Of a stretch of 64,000 nt of DNA, positions 10,353 through 19,015 are shown in pieces. The DNA is from Oceanobacillus alkalisoli. Its GTDB lineage: Bacteria > Bacillota > Bacilli > Bacillales > Amphibacillaceae. Below the pieces are notes generated by a model. It did not search any database. It was not told where the DNA came from and was given only the letters and a program-made list of their open reading frames with translations. Position numbers and translations under genes: made by a program. The stretch's first letter is position 1; the number at the start of each line of letters is the position of its first letter. The stretch is taken from positions 1 to 64,000 of the forward strand of contig NZ_JAKGBW010000003.1 in the NCBI RefSeq assembly GCF_021556485.1, read 5' to 3'.

Positions 10353-10552
10353 TCCCCTAGGCCTCACCTAAATAGACACTTAATATAGTCTTGTAATTTT
10401 TTACGTTAAAGTCAGAAAAACCTTAAATACTAGAAAACTGTGGAGGCTTGAAAGTAGGCTATTCTCCTTTTCAAGAAGCAGTTTTGTTAGAGTAAAAACT
10501 CTTACTTATACGGAGTTTGACTAAAGCATCGAACTCATGGTATGTTCGGTTA

Positions 10553-10576
10553 TATAATCGAATTCATATACGATTA
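10553..10576 (+). promoter_or_regulatory. Promoter -10 with overlapping inverted repeat upstream of satD
   Basis: TATAAT at 10553-10558 overlaps the left arm of TAATCG-N10-CGATTA (10555-10560 and 10571-10576). The repeat ends 24 bp before the ATG. A site across the -10 is a natural operator, and the downstream protein has its own HTH. Autoregulation is inference; no good -35 is visible. Confidence 0.45.
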
Positions 10577-10599
10577 AGAGGAAAAGGAGCTGATTATTC

Positions 10600-11373
10600 A
10601 TGGAAAATCAAGTTTCAGTATTCATCATGGATGTAAGCAATTCTTCTAAGGAAGACATTGGAAATGAATTGAGTGAATACCTCCAAGAGTTGCAGATTAG
10701 CATCGCTTACTGGACACAATATATTACAACAACAAAGGTTGCACACCGAGCTGGTGATGAATTAGTCGTTGTTAGTAATGGATTTGCATCTGCATATATA
10801 CTCGCTTTCTATTTAAGTCGTATTTGGAAATACACAGACCATCCACCTTATTTCGGTCTCTCATTTGGCAATATCGAAGGGGAACTAAACAATCTAAACA
10901 TCGAAACGTGGATTCACCCATTAATGAAACAAGCGAGATTAGCTAATGATTTCCTTAAAAATCAACAAAACAGAATGCAATTTCATTTTGAACTAGCTGG
11001 GGCCAAAGAGGCAAGTGGGTTCGAAGTTTATAGTAGCGAGTTCGCAACACTATTAAATACAAGTTTACTTTTACAACAAGAGCAAATAAACGAACAAACT
11101 GAGATACAGTCCCTCGTCTGTTCACTTTATTTAATGCTCGGCCAACAAAACAAAGTCAGCGAATATCTCGGCAGGACGAAGTCTACTATATCGAGTCATA
11201 TGAAAAATGGCAAGACGGATGTCATTTTAGATACGTTTTATAATATTGTAGATGTGTTAAATTCATTGGAAATGGAACCGGTTGGTGATCGAACTGAGGA
11301 ACTTCAACTCAATATTAGACAAAACGTAAACAACCGTTTACATGTATATTTACCTAAAGAAAGGAGAGTTTAA
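10600..11373 (+). CDS. SatD-family protein: cyclase/GGDEF-like N-terminus plus C-terminal HTH
   Basis: A 257-residue protein resembling the SatD family. The N-terminal ~95 residues read like a nucleotidyl-cyclase/GGDEF palm domain: a strand ending in an aspartate (VFIMDVS, D11), a helix, then a HRAGDELVVVS hairpin (G52-D53-E54) and a later FGLSFG strand. The C-terminal part has a helix-turn-helix (about 190-215, YLGRTKSTISSHMKNGK). The ribosome site AAAAGGAG is good. Its stop codon overlaps the next ATG by one base, coupling it to a DUF3307 membrane protein. SatD is named from the Streptococcus mutans sat locus linked to acid tolerance; its biochemical function is unknown. The palm-domain reading is my inference. 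Confidence 0.7.
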   Translation: MENQVSVFIMDVSNSSKEDIGNELSEYLQELQISIAYWTQYITTTKVAHRAGDELVVVSNGFASAYILAFYLSRIWKYTDHPPYFGLSFGNIEGELNNLNIETWIHPLMKQARLANDFLKNQQNRMQFHFELAGAKEASGFEVYSSEFATLLNTSLLLQQEQINEQTEIQSLVCSLYLMLGQQNKVSEYLGRTKSTISSHMKNGKTDVILDTFYNIVDVLNSLEMEPVGDRTEELQLNIRQNVNNRLHVYLPKERRV

Positions 11374-12245
11374 TGGCTGTATTATTGCTGTTACTTGCCC
11401 ACTTAATTGCTGATTTCTGGCTGCAGACAGATCAAATGGTTAAGGATAAACTAAAATACTTAAAGAAGCATTTTCTCCATCATTTACTGGTCTCGGGAAT
11501 AGCGCTAGCCATTATCTGGGTCTATCTATTTGAATTTAAACATATCATTCACTATTTTGTTCTGCCCCTATCTTTTATTGTTATCACACACCTACTAATT
11601 GATTTACTGAAAATAAAACTAATAGACTCGATTAAGAGTACGAGAACAGATAATATGAAAAGAGTGGTTTTTTTCTTGATGAACCAAGTCTTACATGTGG
11701 TAATCATACTGTTATCCTGCACACTCTTCTTTCACATTAGTATTCCGGATATGACTGCAAGTTTTAAAGAGTTATCTGGAACAAGTAGTTTACATCTTGT
11801 TAATACGGTTTTATTTATTATTATAGTTTATATTTTAGCCACAAGTGTCAGTGGACACATTGTGAAAAACATTGTTGGTTCATTGCCATCGGAATTTGCG
11901 AACTTTGAAGGAGAATTGACATTACGTAATAAAATGATTGATGGAATCGAGAGAGATCAACCAAAGACAGAAAATAGCTTTACCGGGGAATACCACTATT
12001 TCACCTACTCTTCCCCAACCCGCTCTCGTGGAAAGCTAATCGGCTATATTGAAAGATTACTTGTTATCGTCCTAACTGTAATAGGCGCATACCCGTCCAT
12101 CGCTATTATTATCGCCGCCAAATTCATCGCCCGCTTCAAACAGCTAGATGATCGCAACTGGGCGGAATATTTCTTGTTGGGTACTTTATCCTCTATCTTT
12201 CTTGGGTTAGTACTTGGTCTTATTGTTCAAGGTGTTCTTATGTAA
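11373..12245 (+). CDS. DUF3307 membrane protein, partner of SatD-like protein
   Basis: A 290-residue protein opening with LLLLLAHLIADFWLQTDQMV, the DUF3307 signature, with polar His, Asp and Gln embedded in the first helix. About seven helices are predicted: 1-15, 33-52, 58-78, 98-118, 145-165 and two after 225. A soluble segment at about 170-220 lies between. The start overlaps the SatD-like stop (TAATG), so the two are made together. DUF3307 genes commonly sit beside SatD-type genes; the function is unknown. The intramembrane charged residues suggest a transporter, channel or membrane enzyme. Confidence 0.75.
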   Translation: MAVLLLLLAHLIADFWLQTDQMVKDKLKYLKKHFLHHLLVSGIALAIIWVYLFEFKHIIHYFVLPLSFIVITHLLIDLLKIKLIDSIKSTRTDNMKRVVFFLMNQVLHVVIILLSCTLFFHISIPDMTASFKELSGTSSLHLVNTVLFIIIVYILATSVSGHIVKNIVGSLPSEFANFEGELTLRNKMIDGIERDQPKTENSFTGEYHYFTYSSPTRSRGKLIGYIERLLVIVLTVIGAYPSIAIIIAAKFIARFKQLDDRNWAEYFLLGTLSSIFLGLVLGLIVQGVLM

Positions 12246-12282
12246 GAAGCAAGAACCAACTAATATGTTTTTTAAAACTTTA

Positions 12283-12399
12283 AAAAGCAGCCCGAGTTAG
12301 ACTTAGTAAAATATTACGACTCCTATGGATCATGCCCCTTACTGGGTTATACTCACAAAAAGTTTCGCTTCATCACTAAAATCATCAAGGGCTGCTTTT
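12283..12399. repeat. 11-bp inverted repeat with 95-nt loop
   Basis: AAAAGCAGCCC at 12283-12293 pairs with GGGCTGCTTTT at 12389-12399. It follows the DUF3307 stop by about 37 bp. The arms look like a split terminator stem, and the 95-nt interior has no ORF. It could be a terminator with a large loop or a small structured RNA. Confidence 0.5.
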
Positions 12400-12428
12400 C
12401 AATTTAAGTTTAGTTTATGATATTGCTT

Positions 12429-12644
12429 TTATGTCAAGAGGTTTTCATTATTCTTTATTAGTAGCTCTTGCACCTTTCCAGCGATATAGTTTCTTAACAA
12501 GAAAAGTTCAGCTTCATCAAAAGGCTAGCTATCTTTTCCATCTGCACCTACAAAGTTATCATCTATAATTTCTTTAATCCTTTCTTTCAATTTAAAGATA
12601 AAGGTCTTTATTTCGGTAGCACACGATCTCCAATCATCACTCAT
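12429..12644 (-). pseudogene. Small hypothetical gene broken by an in-frame amber codon
   Basis: A 72-codon minus-strand frame starts at ATG (12642-12644) with MSDDWRSCATEIKTF, is interrupted by TAG at 12525-12527 after 39 residues, and continues open as PFDEAELFLLRNYIAGKVQE to a TAA at 12429-12431. The charged, helical composition is consistent on both sides of the stop, so it reads as one small protein with a nonsense mutation. It begins just after the end of the decayed hydrolase upstream. I do not recognise the family. Confidence 0.5.
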
Positions 12645-12645
12645 T

Positions 12646-13126
12646 TTAAAACTCCTGACACTTTTTTACTAATTTGTCTCTATCCAATATAAGTTTATGG
12701 ATTGCTCCAATTATTACATCCGGTCTATCGAGATGAATCATATGGCTTGACGTAGTTGCAAATATCAATTCACTGTTCTTGCTCAGTTTAGCTTGCTGCT
12801 TGATCAACTCTTGCCACTTCTCTTCCAATAAGCGTAATTCCGCTTCCGGTTCACCCTCCATCATTCCTAACCTGATGTTATACTCTTTATCCCGACCAAT
12901 AACAACTAGAGGAATTTGTGGGAATTTCCCTAAGTTCTTAATCATATCAGCATCTTGTTTCCAATTATTTATTTCAGAATGCATCGTTCTATACATAAAA
13001 GGATTGGTATAAAAATCTAATAAAAGTTTTTGAAAGTGAAGTGATCAATTGAGGGGGCAGCAAATCATTAGTGGCTTCATCCCCTATATTGATAGGATTG
13101 ATTTCCAAAGATTTTCTCTTCCTTAT
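12646..13126 (-). pseudogene. Alpha/beta hydrolase, truncated and frameshifted C-terminal half
   Basis: The intact 116-codon frame (12646-12996) ends with TTSSHMIHLDRPDVIIGAIH, the catalytic-His C-terminus of alpha/beta hydrolases. In-frame codons continue upstream (LLLDFYTNPF) to about 13030. Removing one base from an A5 run at 13027-13031 joins this to another open frame (LEINPINIGDEATNDLLPPQ) reaching about 13126. The nucleophile elbow and N-terminal half are missing and the copZ terminator begins at 13129, so the gene is both frameshifted and truncated. A functional product is unlikely. Confidence 0.65.
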
Positions 13127-13128
13127 TA

Positions 13129-13163
13129 AAAAAACTGGATTTCATTACCTGAAATCCAGCTTT
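13129..13163 (-). terminator. Terminator of the csoR-copA-copZ operon
   Basis: Minus-strand AAAGCTGGATTTC, a 7-nt loop, GAAATCCAGTTT, then TTTT. It begins 4 bp after the copZ stop codon. Confidence 0.88.
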
Positions 13164-13167
13164 TATA

Positions 13168-13377
13168 TTATGCTATGTCGTATCCTTGATCTTCAATTGC
13201 TTCTTTCATAGCAGGTACATTTACTTTGGAGTCATCAAAAGTGACATCTACTTGACCGGCATCTAAATTGACTTCAGCGTCTGTTACGCCGTCCAATTTT
13301 TTCAACGCACCTTCTACTGACATTTTACAATGGCCACATGTCATGCCTTGTACGTTTAACGTTTCTTTCATAATCAT
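13168..13377 (-). CDS. copZ: Copper chaperone CopZ
   Basis: A ~69-residue heavy-metal-associated domain with the Cu(I)-binding motif GMTCGHC near the N-terminus and the usual alternating beta-alpha fold ending DQGYDIA. It carries Cu(I) in the cytoplasm to the ATPase CopA. AAAGGAGG lies 5 nt before the ATG at 13375-13377, so this start is preferred over a GTG two codons upstream. It is the last gene of the copper operon, 66 bp after copA, followed by a strong terminator. Confidence 0.93.
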   Translation of the reverse strand: MIMKETLNVQGMTCGHCKMSVEGALKKLDGVTDAEVNLDAGQVDVTFDDSKVNVPAMKEAIEDQGYDIA

Positions 13378-13449
13378 TTTCACCTCCTTTAAATTGAGCT
13401 GTTTTATCGTGCGGGGTGAAGAAAAATCCCCACTGATTGAAGTTTCACT

Positions 13450-15834
13450 TTATAATTTCACTCTCTTCAAGCGAAGTGAATTCGTAACAACACTTACGGA
13501 ACTTAAAGCCATTGCGGCTCCCGCAATCCATGGAGCAAGCAGTCCGATTGCTGCAATTGGGATTCCGGCAGTATTATATCCGAATGCCCAGAATAGGTTT
13601 TGTCTGATGTTTTTAATCGTTTTATGGCTGATCTTGATCGCTTTAGGGATGAGCAATAGCTCTCCTCCCAGAATCGTTACGTCAGCGGCTTCAATAGCCA
13701 CTTCAGTTCCCGTTCCAATCGCAATTCCGATATCAGCTACAGCAAGCGCTGGAGCGTCATTAATTCCGTCTCCAACCATCGCTACCTTCTTATCTTCAGC
13801 TTGAAGTTCTTCTATCTTCTCAGCCTTTTCTTCCGGTAACACTTGAGCGATGACCTTGCTGATGCCTACTTGTTTAGCTATTGCTTCAGCAGTTCGTTCG
13901 TTATCTCCTGTAAGCATGATAACTTCCAGTCCCTGGTTTTTCAGCTCTTTAATTGCATCTTTGGCAGTTTCTTTAACGGTATCCGCAACCGCAACAATAC
14001 CACGGTATACACCATTGACTGCAATTAACATCGCTGTCTTGCCTTCGTTTTCCAATTGCACCATTTCTTGATCTGCATTCTTGATTTCAACTTGATTATC
14101 CTGCATCAGCTTTCGGTTACCAACAAGGATTTCTTGTTTGGAAATAACGGTTTTTATACCGTGCCCCGGTATTGCTGTGAAATCATCTACATTAAGAAAT
14201 TCAATATCATTTTCTGTAGCATAGGCAACGATAGCTTCTGCAAGTGGATGTTCAGAACCTTTTTCCGCACTTGCAAGCAGCTGTAATGTTTCCGTGTCAC
14301 CTGTAAAGTTCGTAACTTCTGGTTTTCCTTTTGTAATGGTTCCTGTTTTATCTAAGACGATTGCATTTAGTTCATGTGTACGTTCGAGATGTTCTCCACC
14401 TTTAAAGAGAATTCCACTCTCAGCTGCTTTCCCTGTTCCAACCATAATGGAAGTTGGTGTCGCAAGGCCTAAAGCACATGGGCAAGCAATAACGAGAACA
14501 GCGATAGAAACAATCAAAGCCGGTTCAACTTGACCGGGCTGGACAAACAGCATCCAAATGGAAAACGTCAATATTGCTATGACGACGACAATCGGTACAA
14601 AATAACCGGAAATAACGTCTGCGAGACGCTGAATTGGAGCTTTTGACCCTTGTGCATCCTCTACTACTTTAACGATTGATGCAAGTGCCGTATCCTTACC
14701 TACTTTGGTGGCTTCCATTTCGATCGTACCATTTTTATTGATTGTTGCCCCGATAACGTCAGCATCTATTCCTTTTTCAATTGGGATAGATTCTCCGGTA
14801 ATCATTGATTCGTCAACAGAGGTTCGTCCTTTTACTACGGTACCATCCACGGGTATCTTCTCTCCGGGCTTTACAACTAAACGGTCACCAACTGTGACTT
14901 CTTCCACTGGAATCATTGTTTCGACTCCATCTCTCAGTACACGAGCCTCTTTTGCCTGCAGATTAAGCAAGGAAGAGAGTGCGTTCGTCGTCTGACTCTT
15001 CGCCCGAGCTTCCAAATATTTACCGAACAGGATGAGCGTAATAATCACCGCACTTGTTTCAAAATATAAATGCGGTTCATACGCTGGATTACCGATTGTG
15101 CTGATACCTTCATATAAACTATAGAAATAAGCAGCACTTGTACCTAAAGCAACCAGTACATCCATGTTTGCTCCGCCACTTCTCAAGCTTCTATAGGCTC
15201 CGGTGTAAAATTGCCAGCCGATAATGAATTGAACGGGTGTAGCGATTGCAAATTGAAACCACGGATTCATGAAGATTGCCGGGATTGTCATATTGAATAA
15301 ATGGACGAACATTGTGATAAGCAATGGTGCTGTAAGTATTGCTGAAATAATCAGCTTTGTCTTCATGCTTTTGAGTTCTTTTTCTTTATGACTTTGTTTC
15401 TCTTCTGCTTCCGCTTTCGGTTTAGCGTCGTAACCTAAATTTTTAACTTTTCCGATTAGAGCATCGGTATCGACCAAGGCTGGGTTATATTCAACAACCG
15501 CTGTTTCCGTTGATAAATTAACTGTCGCAAGCTTCACTCCGTCTTGTTTATTCAATATTTTTTCAATTCGATTGGAGCAGGCTGCACAGGTCATCCCGAA
15601 TACGTCCAGCTCTGTTTTATCAGTCAGAACACCGTAACCGATATTCTCGATTTTTTTCGTAATATCTTCTATCGACGTCTTATCTGCGTCATAATCAAGT
15701 GTTGCCTTTTCCGTCGTTAAATTAACCTGTGCCTCTACCCCATCCATCTTGTTCAATACCTTTTCAACACGGTTGGAACAAGCCGCGCAGGTCATGCCTG
15801 TTATGCCAATGGTTGCATGATTTCTCTCCCTCAT
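13450..15834 (-). CDS. copA: Copper-exporting P1B-type ATPase CopA
   Basis: About 794 residues. Two N-terminal metal-binding domains each carry GMTCAAC (about residues 10-75 and 78-143). The transport core has the Cu(I) site [10 protein letters not shown], phosphorylation motif DKTGTIT, HP motif (SEHPLAEAI) and hinge [10 protein letters not shown], with eight membrane helices including an [12 protein letters not shown] segment. It pumps Cu(I) out of the cytoplasm. AAGGAGGA lies 7 nt before the ATG at 15832-15834, whereas an ATG two codons upstream is too close. It sits 12 bp after csoR and is probably derepressed when CsoR binds copper. Confidence 0.95.
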   Translation of the reverse strand: MRERNHATIGITGMTCAACSNRVEKVLNKMDGVEAQVNLTTEKATLDYDADKTSIEDITKKIENIGYGVLTDKTELDVFGMTCAACSNRIEKILNKQDGVKLATVNLSTETAVVEYNPALVDTDALIGKVKNLGYDAKPKAEAEEKQSHKEKELKSMKTKLIISAILTAPLLITMFVHLFNMTIPAIFMNPWFQFAIATPVQFIIGWQFYTGAYRSLRSGGANMDVLVALGTSAAYFYSLYEGISTIGNPAYEPHLYFETSAVIITLILFGKYLEARAKSQTTNALSSLLNLQAKEARVLRDGVETMIPVEEVTVGDRLVVKPGEKIPVDGTVVKGRTSVDESMITGESIPIEKGIDADVIGATINKNGTIEMEATKVGKDTALASIVKVVEDAQGSKAPIQRLADVISGYFVPIVVVIAILTFSIWMLFVQPGQVEPALIVSIAVLVIACPCALGLATPTSIMVGTGKAAESGILFKGGEHLERTHELNAIVLDKTGTITKGKPEVTNFTGDTETLQLLASAEKGSEHPLAEAIVAYATENDIEFLNVDDFTAIPGHGIKTVISKQEILVGNRKLMQDNQVEIKNADQEMVQLENEGKTAMLIAVNGVYRGIVAVADTVKETAKDAIKELKNQGLEVIMLTGDNERTAEAIAKQVGISKVIAQVLPEEKAEKIEELQAEDKKVAMVGDGINDAPALAVADIGIAIGTGTEVAIEAADVTILGGELLLIPKAIKISHKTIKNIRQNLFWAFGYNTAGIPIAAIGLLAPWIAGAAMALSSVSVVTNSLRLKRVKL

Positions 15835-15846
15835 GGTCATTCCTCC

Positions 15847-16158
15847 TTACTTGGAAAATTGCTTTAAGACACCCATTAATTCCTCAATCGTTTCTTTTCC
15901 TTCACCTTGCTGGATTGCATCTGTGACGCAATGATTAATATGTCGTTCTGTAACAGCGAAGCCTACATTTTTCAGGGCGGACTGGATTGCACTAATTTGC
16001 ACTAAAATATCCATACAATAGCGATCTTCCTCCACCATTTTTTGCACGCCGCGTACTTGACCTTCGATACGCTTTAAGCGATTAATAACCTTATCTATTT
16101 CATTCTGTGTTCTTGGTTTTCTTGGGTGATCATGTAAAAACTTATCCAAATGAATCAC
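15847..16158 (-). CDS. csoR: Copper-sensing transcriptional repressor CsoR
   Basis: About 103 residues, all-helical CsoR fold. Cu(I) ligands are visible: Cys in RYCMDILVQ, then His and Cys in HINHCVTDA. The longer frame starting at 16209 cannot be the real one, because a consensus promoter (TTGACA-N17-TATGAT, 16181-16209) lies inside it. The first start downstream of the promoter with a ribosome site is GTG at 16156-16158 behind AAGGAAAAGG, giving a length close to B. subtilis CsoR (101 aa). It represses the csoR-copA-copZ operon until copper binds. Confidence 0.9.
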   Translation of the reverse strand: MIHLDKFLHDHPRKPRTQNEIDKVINRLKRIEGQVRGVQKMVEEDRYCMDILVQISAIQSALKNVGFAVTERHINHCVTDAIQQGEGKETIEELMGVLKQFSK

Positions 16159-16180
16159 ATCCTTTTCCTTTTCTAACCAC

Positions 16181-16209
16181 ATCATACCCCCGTATGGTAT
16201 GGTTGTCAA
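16181..16209 (-). promoter_or_regulatory. csoR-copAZ promoter with CsoR operator in the spacer
   Basis: Minus-strand TTGACA (16204-16209), exactly 17 bp, TATGAT (16181-16186). The spacer and -10 contain ACCATACGGGGGTATGAT, a G-tract pseudo-palindrome (ATAC...GTAT) of the kind CsoR binds at copZA in B. subtilis. A repressor bound here would occlude RNA polymerase. Confidence 0.8.
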
Positions 16210-16332
16210 ATGAAAATTATACTTGTTTTAAATTAACGTGTTATACGTTTCTCCTTCAATCGCTCGTTTTATCGTAGTTTATGCCTCCACCATATTCGTA
16301 TTAAGTTTTTTGATTAAAGATAAGAAAATATA

Positions 16333-16361
16333 GGATAAATTCAGTTGACTTATCCATACTA
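16333..16361 (+). promoter_or_regulatory. Probable SigG (forespore) promoter of the gerA-type operon
   Basis: GGATA (16333-16337), 17 bp, then CATACTA (16355-16361). The -10 fully matches the SigG pattern CATWMTA; the -35 has one mismatch to GHATR. It lies 32 bp before the gerAA start, and germinant receptor operons are classic SigG targets. Confidence 0.55.
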
Positions 16362-16393
16362 AAAAAGACTAGCTAGACAGATGGAGGTCACGT

Positions 16394-17896
16394 ATGCGCC
16401 CTGTAAAGAAACAAGCAAATCAAGTAGATTTTCCGCTTTCTATAGATGGATTGAAAAACAAACTGGAAACAGAGATTCTTAATAGTCAGGATCTAAGTTT
16501 CACGGTTTATAAACAAGAAAATAAGCAGATTGCTGTTTTTTACATCCCCTATCTCGTTGATCTCGCTAAAATCGAGCAACAGGTGTTAAGTAAACTATTG
16601 GATGTGCAGATAGATTGGACAATGGATTCGATATTAAGTGAGATACCGCTTTCTTCAGGTGAAGCGTTTTACGATGTCAAGACGATTATAGATAAACTTA
16701 TTAATGGTTACATTGGCCTTTATGGCGAATATGAAAATGCGATTATTATGTACGAAATTGGCAAGGCAGAAAAACGTCAACTGGAAAAAGCTGAAACCGA
16801 ATCGATGGTCATCGGTCCACAGATTGCCTTTACGGAATCACTTACGAGTAATATGAATGTCATCAACTGGCGAATGAATACACCAGACCTTGCAATGGAA
16901 AAAGTTGAAGTCGGAAAAAGAAATCCCAAAGAAACAAGAATAATATATCTAAAATCTGTCGCAAATGAAACTGACGTTAATACAATGAGACAACGATTAA
17001 CAGATCTTGATGTCGATATGATTGAAGACATTCAAATGCTTAAACAATTTATTTTAGATTCCTCCACTTCTGTTTTCCCGCAATTTGTAGCCTCAGAATT
17101 GGTGGATCGTTCCATGTATGCAATAAAACAAGGGAAAATTATTGTTCTTGTTGAAGATAGTCCTTCAGCCTTTATCGCACCTTCGACACTGTTTAGTTTC
17201 TTTGAATCCACAGAAGACCGTTATTTTCATTGGGGATTAAGTACGTTTGTTCGCTTTCTCCGTTTTCTTGCAGCATTTGTTACTTTATTGTTAACACCGA
17301 TGTATGTCGTTGCAACTACATATCACTATGAACTCATTCCATCCCAGCTCTTAGTTTCACTCGGTGAGTCTCGGGCTATCGTGCCTTTTCCACCCCTCAT
17401 CGAAGTACTCCTGATTGAACTCGTAATTGAACTATTACGGGAAGCTGGAGCAAGGCTGCCCACTAAAGTTGGACAGACAATTGGTATTGTTGGTGGTGTG
17501 GTTGTTGGGACTGCTGCGGTCCAAGCTGGAATTACAAGCAATATCCTGATTATCTTAGTAACCATGAGTGCTTTAGCATCCTATGCAACACCTAGTTATG
17601 TCATGGGTAATACAATTCGATTTGTTCGTTTCCCATTGTTTATTCTTGCAGGTTTTTATGGAATTATCGGGCTGATGTTTGGTATTTGTTTGTTAGTCAT
17701 CCATTTAGTCCGTTTAGAGTCATTAGGCAGACCTTATCTCTCACCACTTTATCCACTCCGGCTTGCAGATTTTAACAAGGCCTTTTTCCGTCTGCCAAAG
17801 CAAATGCAAAATGAACGATTTTTATCGTATCGTCTAAAAGATAAACAGTTATTTAACAAAGAGGAAGCTACGGAAAGAAGAGATATTGATGAGTAG
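16394..17896 (+). CDS. gerAA: Spore germination receptor A subunit (GerAA family)
   Basis: A 500-residue protein with a large hydrophilic N-terminal domain (about 1-285) and five or so membrane helices after residue 290, the layout of Ger(x)A subunits. Family hallmarks visible are QIAFTESLTSNMNVINWRM, LVEDSPSAFIAPSTLFSFF and PPLIEVLLIELVIELLREAG. It works with the B and C subunits in the spore inner membrane to sense germinants. GATGGAGGT precedes the ATG. It is the first gene of a three-gene operon; 9 bp separate it from the B gene. The receptor type (alanine, glucose or other) cannot be told from sequence; the symbol is generic. Confidence 0.92.
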   Translation: MRPVKKQANQVDFPLSIDGLKNKLETEILNSQDLSFTVYKQENKQIAVFYIPYLVDLAKIEQQVLSKLLDVQIDWTMDSILSEIPLSSGEAFYDVKTIIDKLINGYIGLYGEYENAIIMYEIGKAEKRQLEKAETESMVIGPQIAFTESLTSNMNVINWRMNTPDLAMEKVEVGKRNPKETRIIYLKSVANETDVNTMRQRLTDLDVDMIEDIQMLKQFILDSSTSVFPQFVASELVDRSMYAIKQGKIIVLVEDSPSAFIAPSTLFSFFESTEDRYFHWGLSTFVRFLRFLAAFVTLLLTPMYVVATTYHYELIPSQLLVSLGESRAIVPFPPLIEVLLIELVIELLREAGARLPTKVGQTIGIVGGVVVGTAAVQAGITSNILIILVTMSALASYATPSYVMGNTIRFVRFPLFILAGFYGIIGLMFGICLLVIHLVRLESLGRPYLSPLYPLRLADFNKAFFRLPKQMQNERFLSYRLKDKQLFNKEEATERRDIDE

Positions 17897-17905
17897 GGAT
17901 TATAA

Positions 17906-19015
17906 ATGAAAGTTAATCTTCAGATACCAAAAGGGGAACAATTCCGTTCTTTCTATATGTTTTTTATTATCGCCTCCATGCAGCTTGGAGTTGGATTGAT
18001 TGGAATTCCAAGAATTCTTTATTTGAAAGCTGGACATGATGCATGGATTTCGATTCTCCTTGCCTATCTATATATTGCCTTGCTCCTTTTTGTCATGTTA
18101 TATATTTTAAGGCAATATGAAAACACGGATATTCTCGGTGTCCAGACCGATCTATTTGGCAGTTTTATTTCGAAAGTGCTCGGAACGGTGTACATCGTTT
18201 ATTTTATATTTTATATTTTATCAACACTTGTAACCTATATCCAAATTATCAAGGTATTTGTTTTACCGAATAGTAATGTCCTCGTGCTGGGAGGTATGCT
18301 CCTTATCATTGCTGTATATACGGTATTTGGTGGCTTAAAAGCAGTGATTGGTATTACCTTTCTCTTTTTTATAGTCTCGACTTGGCTATTTCTTTTATTA
18401 ATTGAACCCGTACAACAAATGGACTTTCTCAATTTCCTGCCTGTGATGGACCGAGGGGTAACAGATATATTACGAGGAACAGTTGCTACATCTTATACAT
18501 TTACAGGATTTGAAATCTTGTTTTTTATCTACCCCTTTGTAGCCAACAAGGAAAAGATTGGGAAGCCTGTTTTCTTAGGGATATCCTATTTTACTTGCGT
18601 CGTCCTTCTTGCAACAAATATAGCAATCGGATTCTTAAGTCCAGCTCAATTGGAAAGAAGAATTTGGCCCGTATTGAACTTGTTTAAAATTCAAACTTCT
18701 CCCATCATTGAACGATTGGATTATGTTGCGATTGCGGAATGGATGATGGTTGCGATGCCAAAAGTTATTATTCTGATGTGGTGCATCACCTATATAGCAA
18801 AGCGCATTTATAATCTTCCGTCGAAAATTAGTGTTTATGCAAGTGCTAGTATCATTTTAATATTGATACCTTTTTTTAACGAGCATTTTAAAATCCAACA
18901 TTTAATTGATAACGTTAGCATGGTATCTTATGGAATTGTCTATATTTATCCCTTCCTTCTATTGCCACTCGTTATTTTGAAGAAAAAAATAAGGAAAAAT
19001 AAGGAGGGAAAATAA
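17906..19015 (+). CDS. gerAB: Spore germination receptor B subunit (GerAB family permease)
   Basis: A 369-residue integral membrane protein with about ten helices, a member of the amino acid-polyamine-cation transporter superfamily. The opening helix with QLGVGLIGIPRILYLKAGHD is the conserved GerAB start, and the region around SYTFTGFEILFFIYPF is also typical. It is thought to bind the germinant. Its stop codon abuts the gerAC start. Expression is presumably from the SigG-like promoter upstream of gerAA. Confidence 0.92.
   Translation: MKVNLQIPKGEQFRSFYMFFIIASMQLGVGLIGIPRILYLKAGHDAWISILLAYLYIALLLFVMLYILRQYENTDILGVQTDLFGSFISKVLGTVYIVYFIFYILSTLVTYIQIIKVFVLPNSNVLVLGGMLLIIAVYTVFGGLKAVIGITFLFFIVSTWLFLLLIEPVQQMDFLNFLPVMDRGVTDILRGTVATSYTFTGFEILFFIYPFVANKEKIGKPVFLGISYFTCVVLLATNIAIGFLSPAQLERRIWPVLNLFKIQTSPIIERLDYVAIAEWMMVAMPKVIILMWCITYIAKRIYNLPSKISVYASASIILILIPFFNEHFKIQHLIDNVSMVSYGIVYIYPFLLLPLVILKKKIRKNKEGK

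Noticed and set aside
13268-13804. 178-codon plus-strand ORF opposite copA/copZ
   Set aside because: It is antisense to clear copA and copZ coding sequence and spans their intergenic gap.
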